Positions 1 to 8,749 are shown, counted from the first letter of the stretch. The stretch is DNA of 64,000 bases from Granulicella sp. WH15 (GCF_009914315.1 NZ_CP042596.1:1984001-2048000); one strand, 5' to 3'. The notes: generated from the letters alone by a model not told the origin. Translations and numbers: made by a program.

Positions 1-1482
1 GAGCATCTGGGGTATGGCTACTTTCGCGATGAGTTCTACTACCTTGCCTGTGGACGCCATCTGGCCTGGGGGTATGTCGATCATGGGCCGGTGGTCGCGG
101 TGCAGGCGCGACTGGGGGAGCTGCTCTTCGGCACCAGCGTCTTTGCTCTGCGGGTGCTCTCGTCTGCTGCCGGAGCAGTGGTGGTGTGGTTGACGGGGGT
201 GATCGCGTGGGCGCTGGGCGGGCGGAGACCGGCGCAGGCGCTGGCGATGTTCGGCGTGCTGCTATGCCCGCAGTACATCGCGCTGCATGGGTTTCTCTCG
301 ATGAACTCGTTCGAGCCGATCTTCTGGAGCGTCTGTGTACTGGCGCTGGTCCTGGTGCAACGGGGGTACTCGGAGGGGATGTGGTGGATGGTGTTCGGCG
401 TCTCGGCTGGGGTGGGGCTGCTGAACAAGCCTTCGATGACGTTCTTCCTGATTGCGGTGGCGATTGGCCTGCTCTGCACCCCGCAGCGCAGGCTGCTGGC
501 GACGCGCTGGGCGGCGGTGGGAGTAGGGTTGCTGATCCTGATCGCGCTGCCCAATCTGCTGTGGCAGGCGCAGAATCACTGGCCTACGCTGGAGTTTCTA
601 GAGAACGGACGGGCCGAGCATAAGAACGTGATTCTGGGGCCGGTTCCGTTCTTTATGCAACAGTTTCTCAATATGCAGCCGATGAACTTCGCTCTTTGGG
701 GTACTGGGGTGGTCGCGCTGCTGCGGGGAAGGTCAATTCGTGGGATGCGGTGGCTGGGCGTCGCCTTTGTGGTGTTCTTTGTGACGATGTTCGGCCTGCA
801 CGCCAAGGACTATTACCTTGCGGGGATCTACCCGGCGTTCTTTGCCGCGGGCGCGATCGCGTGGGAGCATCGCTTTGCCGCAAGGAAGAGCGTGCGGCAG
901 GGGCGCGTGGTGGCGTTTCCGGTCTTCGAGGGGATGCTGCTGGTGAGCACGGTGCTGGTCCTGCCGATGGCTTCGCCGGTGTTGCGGCCATATACGTGGA
1001 TCCGCTACACCACGGCGATGCACCTGCATGGATCGAAGTCCGAGACGGCGGAGACCGGGCCGCTGCCGCAGTTTTATGCGGACCGGTTTGGATGGCAGCA
1101 GCAGGTGGATACGGTGGTGAAGGCGTATCGGGGGCTGACTCCGGCGGAGCAGCGGGAGGTCTGCATCTATGGGGATGACTACGGCGAGGCCGGGGCGCTG
1201 GACCTGCTGGGGCGGCGTGAGGAGCCGAGCCTTCCGGCGGCGATCAGTCCGCAGAACAGCTACTGGATGTGGGGTACGCATGGCTGCACGGGTGAGATCG
1301 CGATTGCGATTAGCGGCGGCTCGCTCGAAGAGTTGCAGGGGCAGTACGAGAGCGTGACGGTGCTTGGGCGGATGGACGATCCGCTGGCTATGCCGTTCGA
1401 GCGGCATAAGCATATCTACCTGTTGCGGCGACGTCGGCCGGAGATGCCGTTCGTGTGGGAGAAGATGAAGGACTTCATCTAG
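1..1482 (+). CDS. Membrane glycosyltransferase, GT39/PMT_2 (ArnT-like) family, 5' end missing
   Basis: The reading frame is open from the first base of the window, so the gene begins upstream; an internal GTG at 91 is not the start. The N-terminal part carries FRDEFYYLACGRHLAWGYVD, the acidic first-loop motif of PMT_2/GT39 enzymes, which move a sugar from a polyprenyl-phosphate donor to lipid or protein at the outer face of the inner membrane. Many hydrophobic segments follow over about residues 45-330, then a soluble C-terminal domain of about 150 residues. The acceptor cannot be told from sequence. The gene ends 36 bases before the ruvC start and on the same strand. Confidence 0.85.
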   Translation, partial: EHLGYGYFRDEFYYLACGRHLAWGYVDHGPVVAVQARLGELLFGTSVFALRVLSSAAGAVVVWLTGVIAWALGGRRPAQALAMFGVLLCPQYIALHGFLSMNSFEPIFWSVCVLALVLVQRGYSEGMWWMVFGVSAGVGLLNKPSMTFFLIAVAIGLLCTPQRRLLATRWAAVGVGLLILIALPNLLWQAQNHWPTLEFLENGRAEHKNVILGPVPFFMQQFLNMQPMNFALWGTGVVALLRGRSIRGMRWLGVAFVVFFVTMFGLHAKDYYLAGIYPAFFAAGAIAWEHRFAARKSVRQGRVVAFPVFEGMLLVSTVLVLPMASPVLRPYTWIRYTTAMHLHGSKSETAETGPLPQFYADRFGWQQQVDTVVKAYRGLTPAEQREVCIYGDDYGEAGALDLLGRREEPSLPAAISPQNSYWMWGTHGCTGEIAIAISGGSLEELQGQYESVTVLGRMDDPLAMPFERHKHIYLLRRRRPEMPFVWEKMKDFI

Positions 1483-1518
1483 TGTCGGCGGGTGGCACAG
1501 GTTGTTACACTGGCAGCC

Positions 1519-2031
1519 ATGCGGGTGTTCGGGATCGACTGCGGGACGGAGTTTACCGGGTATGGCGTGGTGCGGGTGGATGAGACCGCACGGAACCCGA
1601 AGCTCCTGCACTGCGCGGCGGGGACGATCCGGCTGAAGAAGAAGGAGACGACTCCGCAGCGGCTGGCGCAGGTGTACGCCGAGCTGACGGCGCTGATCGA
1701 GCTGCACCAGCCGGATGCGGTGGCGATTGAAGAGGTCTTCTTTTCGGCCAACGCGAAGAGCGCGCTGAAGCTGGGGCAGGTGCGCGGAGTGGCCATGCTG
1801 GCGGCTGCTAACTGCGGGCGGCCGGTGTTCGAGTATGCGCCGCTCTCGATCAAGAGCGCGGTGGTGGGGTATGGGCTGGCGGCTAAGGAGCAGGTGCAGT
1901 TTATGGTGACTCGACTGCTGGAGATGGACGGGGCCTTCGACTCGCCGGACGCGGCCGATGCGCTGGCGATTGCGATCTGCCATATCCATACGGCGCAGAG
2001 TGCTCCCGTAGCCAGGAAGAGCGGCCGGTGA
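1519..2031 (+). CDS. ruvC: Crossover junction endodeoxyribonuclease RuvC
   Basis: RuvC resolves Holliday junctions in the RuvABC recombination pathway. The 170-residue protein has the usual family length. The four acidic metal ligands are recognisable: D7 in GIDCGTEFTG, E71 in AIEEVFF, and D144 and D147 in DAADALAIAICH. I chose ATG 1519 because the RNase H fold starts immediately; an in-frame GTG at 1492 would add nine residues outside the fold. ruvA and ruvB are not in the window. The stop overlaps the start of the next gene (GTGA), so the two are translationally coupled. Confidence 0.95.
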   Translation: MRVFGIDCGTEFTGYGVVRVDETARNPKLLHCAAGTIRLKKKETTPQRLAQVYAELTALIELHQPDAVAIEEVFFSANAKSALKLGQVRGVAMLAAANCGRPVFEYAPLSIKSAVVGYGLAAKEQVQFMVTRLLEMDGAFDSPDAADALAIAICHIHTAQSAPVARKSGR

Positions 2032-2639
2032 AGGCACTGCTGCTGCTGCTCGCAATGGGGGCCGATACGGCTCGAGTGACGTTTACCTATGCCCGCGAGG
2101 GGATGCCGGTGCCGCAGTATGAGCTGAGCGTGAGTGAGGACGGCAGCGGTCGCTATGTGGCGCAGGTGGCTCCACGTGGCGGGGTGGGGGAGCGGCAGGA
2201 GGTGGATCGGGAGATCGAGGTGCCGACGGTGAGGGCTGAGGCGATTATGGCTGCGGCGCGTGGGCTGAACCGCTTCGAGATGGTCTGCGCTTCGAAGGCC
2301 AAGGTGGCGAGTACGGGCGCGAAGTCGATGACCTATGCGGGGGCCGACGGCAAGGGGAGCTGCGCGTACGACTACACGGAGAATAAGCAGCTTGTCCAGT
2401 TGACGAATGTCTTTCTGGGGCTGGCGATGACCCTCGATCTGGGGCGGAAGCTGGAAGTGGATCACCGCTTCGACCGGCTGGGGCTGGATGCGGATATGGA
2501 GACGCTGGTGAAGGAGCTGAAGGACGGCAGCGCGCTGGAGCCGGGGATGATCGCGCCGGTGCTGCGGTCGATTGCGGAGGATGCGCAGGTGATACAGCGG
2601 GTGCGGGTGCGGGCGGCGGAGTTGGCAGCTCTACCTTAA
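2028..2639 (+). CDS. Secreted protein of unknown function, coupled to ruvC
   Basis: I do not recognise a family. The 203-residue product starts with a short hydrophobic stretch (MKALLLLLAMGADTA) that could be a signal peptide, followed by a soluble domain with two cysteines (MVCASK and GSCAYDY) that could form a disulfide. The GTG start overlaps the ruvC stop by four bases. Its 3' end overlaps the 3' end of convergent rsmA by nine bases. A role in recombination is not implied by the overlap, because the product looks exported. Confidence 0.7.
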   Translation: MKALLLLLAMGADTARVTFTYAREGMPVPQYELSVSEDGSGRYVAQVAPRGGVGERQEVDREIEVPTVRAEAIMAAARGLNRFEMVCASKAKVASTGAKSMTYAGADGKGSCAYDYTENKQLVQLTNVFLGLAMTLDLGRKLEVDHRFDRLGLDADMETLVKELKDGSALEPGMIAPVLRSIAEDAQVIQRVRVRAAELAALP

Positions 2640-3425
2640 AGCCAGGTAGAGCTGGGCCATGTCTTCCAGGGGGAGCTGCTCGGCGCGGGATTGAGCGGGG
2701 ATTCCGGCGGGCCATTTCTCTGCCAGCAACTGGGGATCGACTCCGGCAAATCGGAGGTTGTTCTGGAGCGTCTTGCGTTTCTGGGCGAAGGCCTGCTTGA
2801 GGAAGGCGTCGAAACCTGCCGGATCTACGCCTAGCTCGGCGAAGCGGGGGGCGAAGTGCAGGCGCAGGACCGTGGAGTAGACGTCGGGTGGGGGATTGAA
2901 GGCCTCGGGTGGCAGGGTGAAGAGGTTGTCGACCTGGGCATACATCTGGGTGGTGGCCGAGAGCAGGCCGTAGTCGCGGACGCCGGGGGCAGCGGAGACG
3001 CGGTCGGCTACCTCGCGCTGCATCATCAGGGCAGCGCGACCGAGGATTCCCGCGGTGGCCGCGGCGAAGAGATGCAGGAGGATGTCCGAAGTGATGTAGT
3101 AGGGCAGGTTGCCGATGATGTCTACGGTCGTTCCGGGCTGGGCGAAGGAGAGCAGATCGGTTGCGAGCACATCGGCTTCGACGATCTGGACGTTGATGCG
3201 TTCGCGGAAGCGGAAGCGCAGTTCGGCGGCTAGGGAGCGGTCCAGCTCGAGCGCGATGAGGCGCTGGCAGCGGGTGGCCAGAATGTCGGTAATAGCACCG
3301 TGGCCGGGGCCGATCTCGATGACGGTGCGCTGGCTGAGGTCGCCGAGGGAGTCCGCGATCTGGTGGCGGGCGCGGTCGTCCACGAGGAAGTTCTGGCCGA
3401 GCTTGGGCTTGCGTAACTTGTGCAT
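2631..3425 (-). CDS. rsmA: 16S rRNA (adenine1518-N6/adenine1519-N6)-dimethyltransferase RsmA (KsgA)
   Basis: RsmA dimethylates two adjacent adenines in the 3' helix 45 of 16S rRNA late in small-subunit assembly. The 264-residue protein is family length. It shows the N-terminal KLGQNFLVD, SAM motif I EIGPGHGAITDIL, the acidic loop ALELDRSLAAEL, and the catalytic NLPYY motif around residue 115. The C-terminal QKRKTLQNNLR segment is also characteristic. It is transcribed towards the secreted-protein gene and away from the zinc peptidase at 3516. Confidence 0.96.
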   Translation of the reverse strand: MHKLRKPKLGQNFLVDDRARHQIADSLGDLSQRTVIEIGPGHGAITDILATRCQRLIALELDRSLAAELRFRFRERINVQIVEADVLATDLLSFAQPGTTVDIIGNLPYYITSDILLHLFAAATAGILGRAALMMQREVADRVSAAPGVRDYGLLSATTQMYAQVDNLFTLPPEAFNPPPDVYSTVLRLHFAPRFAELGVDPAGFDAFLKQAFAQKRKTLQNNLRFAGVDPQLLAEKWPAGIPAQSRAEQLPLEDMAQLYLALR

Positions 3426-3515
3426 CTCTTGAGGGTAAACGCGCGGGGCGGGTTACGATAGTTCGGGGTTGAAGCGCATCTAACAGGGACATAAGGAACT
3501 ACGAAGGAGAAGGCC

Positions 3516-4418
3516 GTGGACTGGACACCGGGAGCGCAGAGCGGGGATATTGAGGACCGAAGAGACTCTTCGGGTGGGGATGGCGGTGGGGGCGGCTTCG
3601 GCTTTGGCGGCGGAGGTGGGCTGGGAATCGCAGGTTTTGTGGTGCTGGTGGTGCTCAGCCTGGCTACGGGGAGAAATTTTCTGAGCGGCGTACTCTCGGG
3701 GCCGGGGGCTGCTCCGTCGCAGTATCAGCAGGCGGGGCCGCGGGCGGCAGGACCAGCTCAGCCACATTCGGCGGGCGAGGACCGGGATGTGCAGCTCATC
3801 AGCTTTGTGCTGGACGACGTGCAGAAGACCTGGACCGGGATCTTTTCGGCTGCGGGTAAGACGTATCCCCATGCGAAGCTGGTGATCTATCGGGGCGCGA
3901 CCTACTCGGGATGCGGCACGGCGCGGTCTTCGACGGGGCCGTTTTACTGCCCGCAGGACCAGAAGGTATACATCGACCTGAGCTTCTGGGATGAGCTGAA
4001 GCACTTTGGCGGGGCGACGACGGAGTTCGCGCAGGCCTATGTGATCGCGCACGAGCTGGGGCACCATGTGCAGAAGCTGCTGGGGATCGAGGCGCGGGAG
4101 CGGCAGGCGGTCTCGGCTAATCCTGAGGAGCAGAACGTGCTCTCGGTTGACTTGGAGTTGCAGGCGGACTGCTTCGCCGGGGTTTGGGCGCACAGCACAC
4201 AACAGCGGAATATCGTGCATGAAGACGACATTGCGGGCGCGTTGAGCGCGGCGGCGGCGGTCGGGGACGACCACCTGCAGAAGATGAGCGGGCGGGCGGT
4301 GAGCCCGGAGAGCTGGACGCATGGCAGCTCGGCGCAGCGGCAGAAGTGGTTCACGACCGGGCTGAGCACGGGGAAGGTCTCGGCCTGCGCGACGTTCGAT
4401 GGGAAGCTGGCCCCGTAG
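3516..4418 (+). CDS. Neutral zinc metallopeptidase, YpfJ family
   Basis: The 300-residue protein belongs to the putative neutral zinc metallopeptidase family (YpfJ type). It has an unusual Gly-rich N-terminus (residues 15-35), one membrane segment (IAGFVVLVVLSLATG), and an outward catalytic domain. The zinc motif HELGHHVQ lies near residue 179, and ELQADCFAGVWAHS downstream supplies the third ligand region. C-G-S-A and FYCPQDQKVYIDLSF motifs also fit. The physiological substrate of this family is not known. The repeat R4 lies directly at the stop codon, between this gene and convergent uvrC. Confidence 0.9.
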   Translation: MDWTPGAQSGDIEDRRDSSGGDGGGGGFGFGGGGGLGIAGFVVLVVLSLATGRNFLSGVLSGPGAAPSQYQQAGPRAAGPAQPHSAGEDRDVQLISFVLDDVQKTWTGIFSAAGKTYPHAKLVIYRGATYSGCGTARSSTGPFYCPQDQKVYIDLSFWDELKHFGGATTEFAQAYVIAHELGHHVQKLLGIEARERQAVSANPEEQNVLSVDLELQADCFAGVWAHSTQQRNIVHEDDIAGALSAAAAVGDDHLQKMSGRAVSPESWTHGSSAQRQKWFTTGLSTGKVSACATFDGKLAP

Positions 4419-4449
4419 GCACTTCGTGCTGTTCTCGACGCTCCGCGTG
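4418..4449. repeat. Intergenic structured repeat, copy R4 (short, reversed)
   Basis: The segment starts with GCACTTCGTGC, a hairpin with a TTC loop, and continues TGTTCTCGACGCTCCGCGTG. It aligns with the reverse complement of the longer copies at 20241, 23807 and 30332 (GCACTTCGTGC then GGTCTTGGACGCTTCGCGT). It sits between the convergent genes ypfJ-like and uvrC. Confidence 0.65.
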
Positions 4450-4457
4450 CAAACTGC

Positions 4458-6449
4458 TTAGAGCAGGATCGGCAGTACGGGTTCGGTTTCTCCAGCGAAG
4501 TAGCTGGTGATCTTCTTGGCTGTGGCGGCGTTGACTACGGCGGTCAGAGCGTCGGGGGATGCCTGCTTGATGCCGCGGACGCTGCCGAAGTGTTCGATGA
4601 GGCGCTGGCGGGTGCGCGGGCCTACGCCGGGGATGGCATCCAGCTCGGTGGCGCGGTCGCGGATCTGGCGGCGCTTGCGGTGGTAAGTGACGGCGAAGCG
4701 GTGGCTCTCGTCGCGGATCTTCTGCATCAGGTGCAGCACGGGGGAGCGGCGGTCGAGGACCACTGGGTCGTTCTCCTGGCCGTAGACGTAGATGATCTCC
4801 TCCTTCTTGGCGATGGAGGCGAGCGGTTGTAGCGTAACGCCGATCTCGACCAGCGCAGCGTGGGCGGCGTGGAGCTGGCCGAGACCTCCGTCGATCAGGA
4901 TCAAGGAAGGGAAGCCCTTTTCGGCGTCTTTGCCCTCCTTGTCCATCAGGCGCTTGTAGCGGCGCTGGATCACCTCGCGCATACTGGCGAAGTCGTCGTT
5001 GCCGGAGACGGTTTTGATCTGGAACTTGCGGTAATCCGCCTTTTTCATAGCCCCGTCCTCCCAGACGACCATTGAGGCGACAGTCTCCGAGCCCTGGATG
5101 TGCGAGATGTCGAAGCACTCGATGCGGCGGGGCAGCTCCTCAAGCATCAGGGCCTCTTGCAACGCCTCCTGAATGACCTTCGCGCCGGGTTGCAGGACGC
5201 GGAAGCGCTGGTCGTAGGACTGCTTGGCGTTCTGGCAGACGAGGTCCACGAGGGAGCGCTTGTCGCCGCGCTGGGGAGCGGCCAGCTCGATGCGGTGCTT
5301 GGCCCGTTCGGATAACTCGTCGGCGAGCAGCGCCCGGTCGGGGAAGTCCACCGGCACATAGATGGAGCGGGGAACGTAGGCCTGGTCGAGGTAGAGCTGT
5401 TTGAGCAGTGCGGAGAAGAAGGCCGCGGGGGAGAACTCGCCGTCCAGCTCGGTGACGTGGGCGCGCTGCGTGAGGGCGAGGGAGTCTTCTACCTCGGGCG
5501 CGCTCGCGATGGGGTTAGGCTCGAGGTGCGACTCGTCTTCAACTGGGTCGTAGGCACCCTCGTTCAGCGTGGTGTCGAGCGACTCAGGCAGGTCCTCCCA
5601 GAAGAAGTCGCGGCGATCGACGATCTTGCCGCCGCGCATGTGGAAGAGGTTCACGGCGAGCATCTGGTTCTCGTAGTGGAAGCCGAAGACGTCCGCGTCC
5701 TCGTTGTCCACGGTGGCGATGCGCTGCTTGTCCTGCATCTGGTGGACGGTGAGGATCTGGTCGCGCAGCCGGGCGGCGGCCTCGAAGTGCATCTCCTCAG
5801 CGGCGGCCTCCATGCGCTGGCCCAATAACTTTTCCAGTTCATCGGTGCGGCCGTCGAGGAAGAGCTGCACGTCACGGATGGTCTCGAGGTAGCTCTCGTT
5901 GGAGATGAGGCCCTCGACGCAGGGGCCGAGGCAGCGTTTGATGTAGTACTGCAAGCAGGCGCGGGGGTGGTAGCGGTTGAGATCGACCTTGCAGGAGGGG
6001 ATGAGGAAGCTGCGGTGGATTAGGTCGACCAGCCGGTAGGCCAGGTTGGCCGGAAAGTAGGGGCCGAAGTAGGCGCTGCCGTCCTTGCGCAGCTTGCGCG
6101 TGACGAAGACCTTGGGGTGGCGGTCGCCCAGGGTGAGCTTGATGTAGGGGTAGGTCTTGTCGTCGCGCAGCAGGATGTTGAAGCGGGGCTTGCGCTGCTT
6201 GATGAGGTTGTTCTCGAGCGCCAGGGCCTCGCGCTCGTTGGCCACCGTGATGTAGTCCACGTCGACGGCCTCGCGCATGAGCGAGCCGGTCTTGCGGTTG
6301 TTGAGCTGGTTGGCTTCGAGAAAGTAAGACCGCACGCGGGCGCGCAGGTTCTTGGCCTTGCCGACGTAGATGACCTCGCCTTCAGCGTTTTTGTAGAGGT
6401 AGCAGCCCGGCTGGGTGGGCAGGGTCCGGATTTTCTGCAGCAGGTCCAT
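4458..6449 (-). CDS. uvrC: Excinuclease ABC subunit C (UvrC)
   Basis: UvrC makes both incisions in nucleotide excision repair with UvrA and UvrB. The 663-residue protein contains, in order, the GIY-YIG nuclease domain (PGCYLYKNAEGEVIYVGKAK, residues 14-33), the cysteine-rich segment (CLQYYIKRCLGPC), the UvrB-binding UVR motif (EAAARLRDQI), the RNase H-like nuclease domain (ECFDISHIQG, LILIDGGLGQL) and a C-terminal helix-hairpin-helix pair (LDAIPGVGPRTRQRLIEHFG). All expected parts are intact. It is monocistronic as far as the spacing shows, with 350 bases of non-coding DNA upstream shared with the OmpA-type gene. Confidence 0.97.
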   Translation of the reverse strand: MDLLQKIRTLPTQPGCYLYKNAEGEVIYVGKAKNLRARVRSYFLEANQLNNRKTGSLMREAVDVDYITVANEREALALENNLIKQRKPRFNILLRDDKTYPYIKLTLGDRHPKVFVTRKLRKDGSAYFGPYFPANLAYRLVDLIHRSFLIPSCKVDLNRYHPRACLQYYIKRCLGPCVEGLISNESYLETIRDVQLFLDGRTDELEKLLGQRMEAAAEEMHFEAAARLRDQILTVHQMQDKQRIATVDNEDADVFGFHYENQMLAVNLFHMRGGKIVDRRDFFWEDLPESLDTTLNEGAYDPVEDESHLEPNPIASAPEVEDSLALTQRAHVTELDGEFSPAAFFSALLKQLYLDQAYVPRSIYVPVDFPDRALLADELSERAKHRIELAAPQRGDKRSLVDLVCQNAKQSYDQRFRVLQPGAKVIQEALQEALMLEELPRRIECFDISHIQGSETVASMVVWEDGAMKKADYRKFQIKTVSGNDDFASMREVIQRRYKRLMDKEGKDAEKGFPSLILIDGGLGQLHAAHAALVEIGVTLQPLASIAKKEEIIYVYGQENDPVVLDRRSPVLHLMQKIRDESHRFAVTYHRKRRQIRDRATELDAIPGVGPRTRQRLIEHFGSVRGIKQASPDALTAVVNAATAKKITSYFAGETEPVLPILL

Positions 6450-6634
6450 GTTTCTCCGCTCTCACTAGTTTAGCTGCGGAGGTATCAGGCTGAATACGCA
6501 TGGGATAACGGGGGATATTTTGGCCCTGCGATGCAGTAAAAATTACGCGCTGCCGCGATTGGCGAATTGGGTTTCCTTATCGGATATCTCCTGTAAGTTG
6601 CTGAGGTATATGGGGTTGTATTTTTTCGCGGAAG

Positions 6635-6650
6635 TGGCACGGAGATTGCA
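6635..6650 (+). promoter_or_regulatory. Sigma-54 (RpoN) -24/-12 promoter
   Basis: TGGCACGGAGATTGCA matches the RpoN consensus TGGCACR-N4-TTGCW at every defined position, and the GG and GC dinucleotides are separated by exactly ten bases. Predicted transcription would start near 6661 and run into the OmpA-type lipoprotein gene at 6804 with a leader of about 140 bases. The match is seen directly; promoter use is inferred. Confidence 0.7.
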
Positions 6651-6803
6651 GTGATCTTCTGTGTTGTCGGGCCAGAAGTGGGGTCAGGTAGTTGGGCTGC
6701 GTTGTTGGGTTATGAATTCGGGCCACGTTGAGCAATCGGGTTATTACAGAAGTTGGGCCCCTGAAGTGGATGTTGCTTCGTTCTCTAAATGGAGGAGATG
6801 AAT

Positions 6804-7565
6804 ATGCAAGCCAAGCTAAACAAGTCAATCGAACCGGCTGGTTATCACAAATTTTATGTGGCGGCTCTTTCGAGCGCGCTCGTTCTCTCGTCTGCGTTCG
6901 TTGGCTGCTCTTCCAAGAACTATGTTCGTTCTCAGACCGCACCCTTGATCCAGCAGACCAACGATCTGGATGCGAAGACGGCTGCCGATCACCGCGCAAT
7001 TCTGGATACGGATGAGCGCGCGCAGAAGGGCATCGCCGGAGCGCAGACGGCGGCCGATCAGGCTGACCAGCACGCGCTGGCGGCGGGGCAGCAGGCGAAC
7101 GTTGCGGGCCGGTCGGCCCAGGAGGCGTATAACCGCGTGGACTCGCTGAGCGGTGTGATCGCCAATCTGGATAACTACAAGCAGCTCTCCGATGTGCGTG
7201 TGACCTTTGCCTTCGACAAGGCGGTGCTGACGAAGCAGGACAAGGCGGATCTGGATGCGCTGGCGGGGTCGCTGACCTCGACGCGTGGATACATCCTGCA
7301 GGTGACGGGCGGTACGGACTCGGTGGGTGACGCGGAGTACAACTACCGGCTGAGCCAGCGCCGCGCCGACGCGGTGGCGAACTATCTTGCGACGAAGTAC
7401 AACGTGCCGCCGCATAAGTTCTACCTGGTCGGCATCGGCAAGGACTTGCAGGTGGCGAGCGATAAGACCGCTGCCGGACGCGCCCAGAACCGTCGCGTGG
7501 AGGTGCAGGTGCTCTCGAACATGAGCGCCGCTGCGACGCCGGGCAACGGTGGCGGCAGCAACTAG
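6804..7565 (+). CDS. OmpA-family peptidoglycan-associated lipoprotein
   Basis: The protein starts with a lipoprotein signal (hydrophobic segment then lipobox AFVGC), an Ala/Gln/Asp-rich helical region at about 40-110 that is likely coiled coil, and a C-terminal OmpA domain. The OmpA domain has the peptidoglycan-binding pattern NYRLSQRRADAVANYL and the closing NRRVEVQVL. It probably links the outer membrane to the cell wall, as Pal does. I chose ATG 6804 because GGAGG lies eight bases upstream; ATGs at 6789 and 6798 are too close to or inside that site. No tol genes are near. A strong terminator follows. A sigma-54 promoter lies upstream. Confidence 0.9.
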   Translation: MQAKLNKSIEPAGYHKFYVAALSSALVLSSAFVGCSSKNYVRSQTAPLIQQTNDLDAKTAADHRAILDTDERAQKGIAGAQTAADQADQHALAAGQQANVAGRSAQEAYNRVDSLSGVIANLDNYKQLSDVRVTFAFDKAVLTKQDKADLDALAGSLTSTRGYILQVTGGTDSVGDAEYNYRLSQRRADAVANYLATKYNVPPHKFYLVGIGKDLQVASDKTAAGRAQNRRVEVQVLSNMSAAATPGNGGGSN

Positions 7566-7589
7566 CCTTCAGATAGCTTCTTCCGCATG

Positions 7590-7625
7590 ACTGCGGGGCA
7601 CTTCGGTGCTCCGCAGTTTTTTATT
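7590..7625 (+). terminator. Rho-independent terminator with TTCG tetraloop
   Basis: A 12-bp stem (7590-7601 with 7606-7617, one G-T pair) closes a TTCG tetraloop and is followed by a run of T. It lies 24 bases after the OmpA-type gene stop and should end that transcript. Confidence 0.9.
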
Positions 7626-7839
7626 TGCGCGGGTTGGCTTTTTTATAGACCAGGTAGAGGAGCAGCGATTCGATGGCGACCCACGCAAACTGATACCAGT
7701 AGAAGAACGGGAAACCCCACAGTGCGGGTGTCGCCTGCGAGTAGAGCTGCGGGAAGGCGAGCCCCAGGAAGGGCAGGAGGAGCAGCAGCTTCCAGTAGGG
7801 ATTGGGGGCCTTGCGGGCTTCAGTGGGCGCGGAGGACAT
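7621..7839 (-). CDS. DUF3311 small membrane protein
   Basis: The 72-residue protein has two hydrophobic segments and the family core ALWGFPFFYWYQFAWVAIES. DUF3311 proteins are usually encoded beside a sodium:solute symporter of the SSF family and are thought to act as its small partner. No symporter gene is present on either side here, which is unusual. The stop codon is almost inside the terminator of the convergent OmpA-type gene. Function is therefore unknown; the family call itself is firm. Confidence 0.8.
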   Translation of the reverse strand: MSSAPTEARKAPNPYWKLLLLLPFLGLAFPQLYSQATPALWGFPFFYWYQFAWVAIESLLLYLVYKKANPRK

Positions 7840-7930
7840 GATGCTGCCCAGAATAACTCGTTTCTTTCGGTTGCGTCAGCCTGTTCGGCAGCACCCCGTG
7901 GAGCCGGTGGATCGTTTAGAGTGATTCAGG

Positions 7931-8749
7931 ATGAAGCGTTTACCTGAGCAGGATCAAGAAAGTGTGCCCGGCGCGTCCGCGCTGGCCGAGTCGATTGCGC
8001 TGATGGCCCGTCTGCGCGGGCCGGATGGGTGCCCGTGGGATCGAGAACAGACCTTCGACTCGATCAAGCGGCATACGCTCGAGGAGACTTACGAGGTCTT
8101 CGACGCGATTGAGCGCAGGGCGTGGCCGGAGCTGAAGGACGAGTTGGGCGACCTGCTGTTGCAGGTGCTCTTCTACTCGCAGATGGCCGATGAGGCCGGA
8201 TACTTCAACATCGGCGATGTGGCAGCGAATCTGAACGCCAAGCTGATCCGGCGGCATCCGCACATCTTCGGCAGCGCGGTGGCAGAGAACGCCGAGGCCG
8301 TGAAGGCTACGTGGGATGCGGTCAAGCAGCAGGAAAAAGCGGCTCGGCCTGTGGCTGCGGAGTCGATGCTGGACGACGTGCCGCGCAGTATGCCCGCGAT
8401 GATCGAGGCGGCGAAGATCGGCTCGAAGGCGGCGAAGGTGGGGTTCGACTGGCCGGATGCGAGCGGGCTCTTTGCGAAGCTCGATGAGGAGATCGCGGAG
8501 CTGAAGGCGGAGGTCGGCGACGAGCCGAACCATGAGGCCGCGTTCGAAGAACTGGGCGACCTGCTGTTTACCGCGGTGAATCTGGCTCGGCATCTGAAGC
8601 TCGATCCCGAGTTTGCGCTGCGTGCGGCTAACGCCAAGTTTCGCGCGCGGTTTGGAGTCATGGAGCGCGAGGCAGGAAGTGCCGATGCGTTGGCAGCCTC
8701 CTCGTCGGAAGAACTGGAAGCAATGTGGCAAAGGGCAAAGCAAAAATAA
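7931..8749 (+). CDS. mazG: Nucleoside triphosphate pyrophosphohydrolase MazG
   Basis: MazG hydrolyses (d)NTPs to NMP and pyrophosphate and cleans non-canonical nucleotides. The 272-residue protein has two MazG domains. The first has RGPDGCPWDREQTFDSIKRH, then EETYEVFDAIE and ELKDELGDLLLQVLFYSQ, with the EExxE and ExxD metal ligands. The second repeats EEIAELKAEVG and FEELGDLLFTAVNLARHL. The stop codon overlaps the next start (TAATG), so it forms one operon with the GNAT gene. Confidence 0.95.
   Translation: MKRLPEQDQESVPGASALAESIALMARLRGPDGCPWDREQTFDSIKRHTLEETYEVFDAIERRAWPELKDELGDLLLQVLFYSQMADEAGYFNIGDVAANLNAKLIRRHPHIFGSAVAENAEAVKATWDAVKQQEKAARPVAAESMLDDVPRSMPAMIEAAKIGSKAAKVGFDWPDASGLFAKLDEEIAELKAEVGDEPNHEAAFEELGDLLFTAVNLARHLKLDPEFALRAANAKFRARFGVMEREAGSADALAASSSEELEAMWQRAKQK

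Noticed and set aside
1492..1515. TGGCACAGGTTGTTAC as a second sigma-54 site
   Set aside because: The -24 element fits but the GC of the -12 element is missing at the required spacing.
733..2055. Long minus-strand open frame across the glycosyltransferase and ruvC
   Set aside because: Antisense to two genes with clear motifs; the translation is Arg/His/Pro-rich shadow sequence typical of GC-rich DNA.
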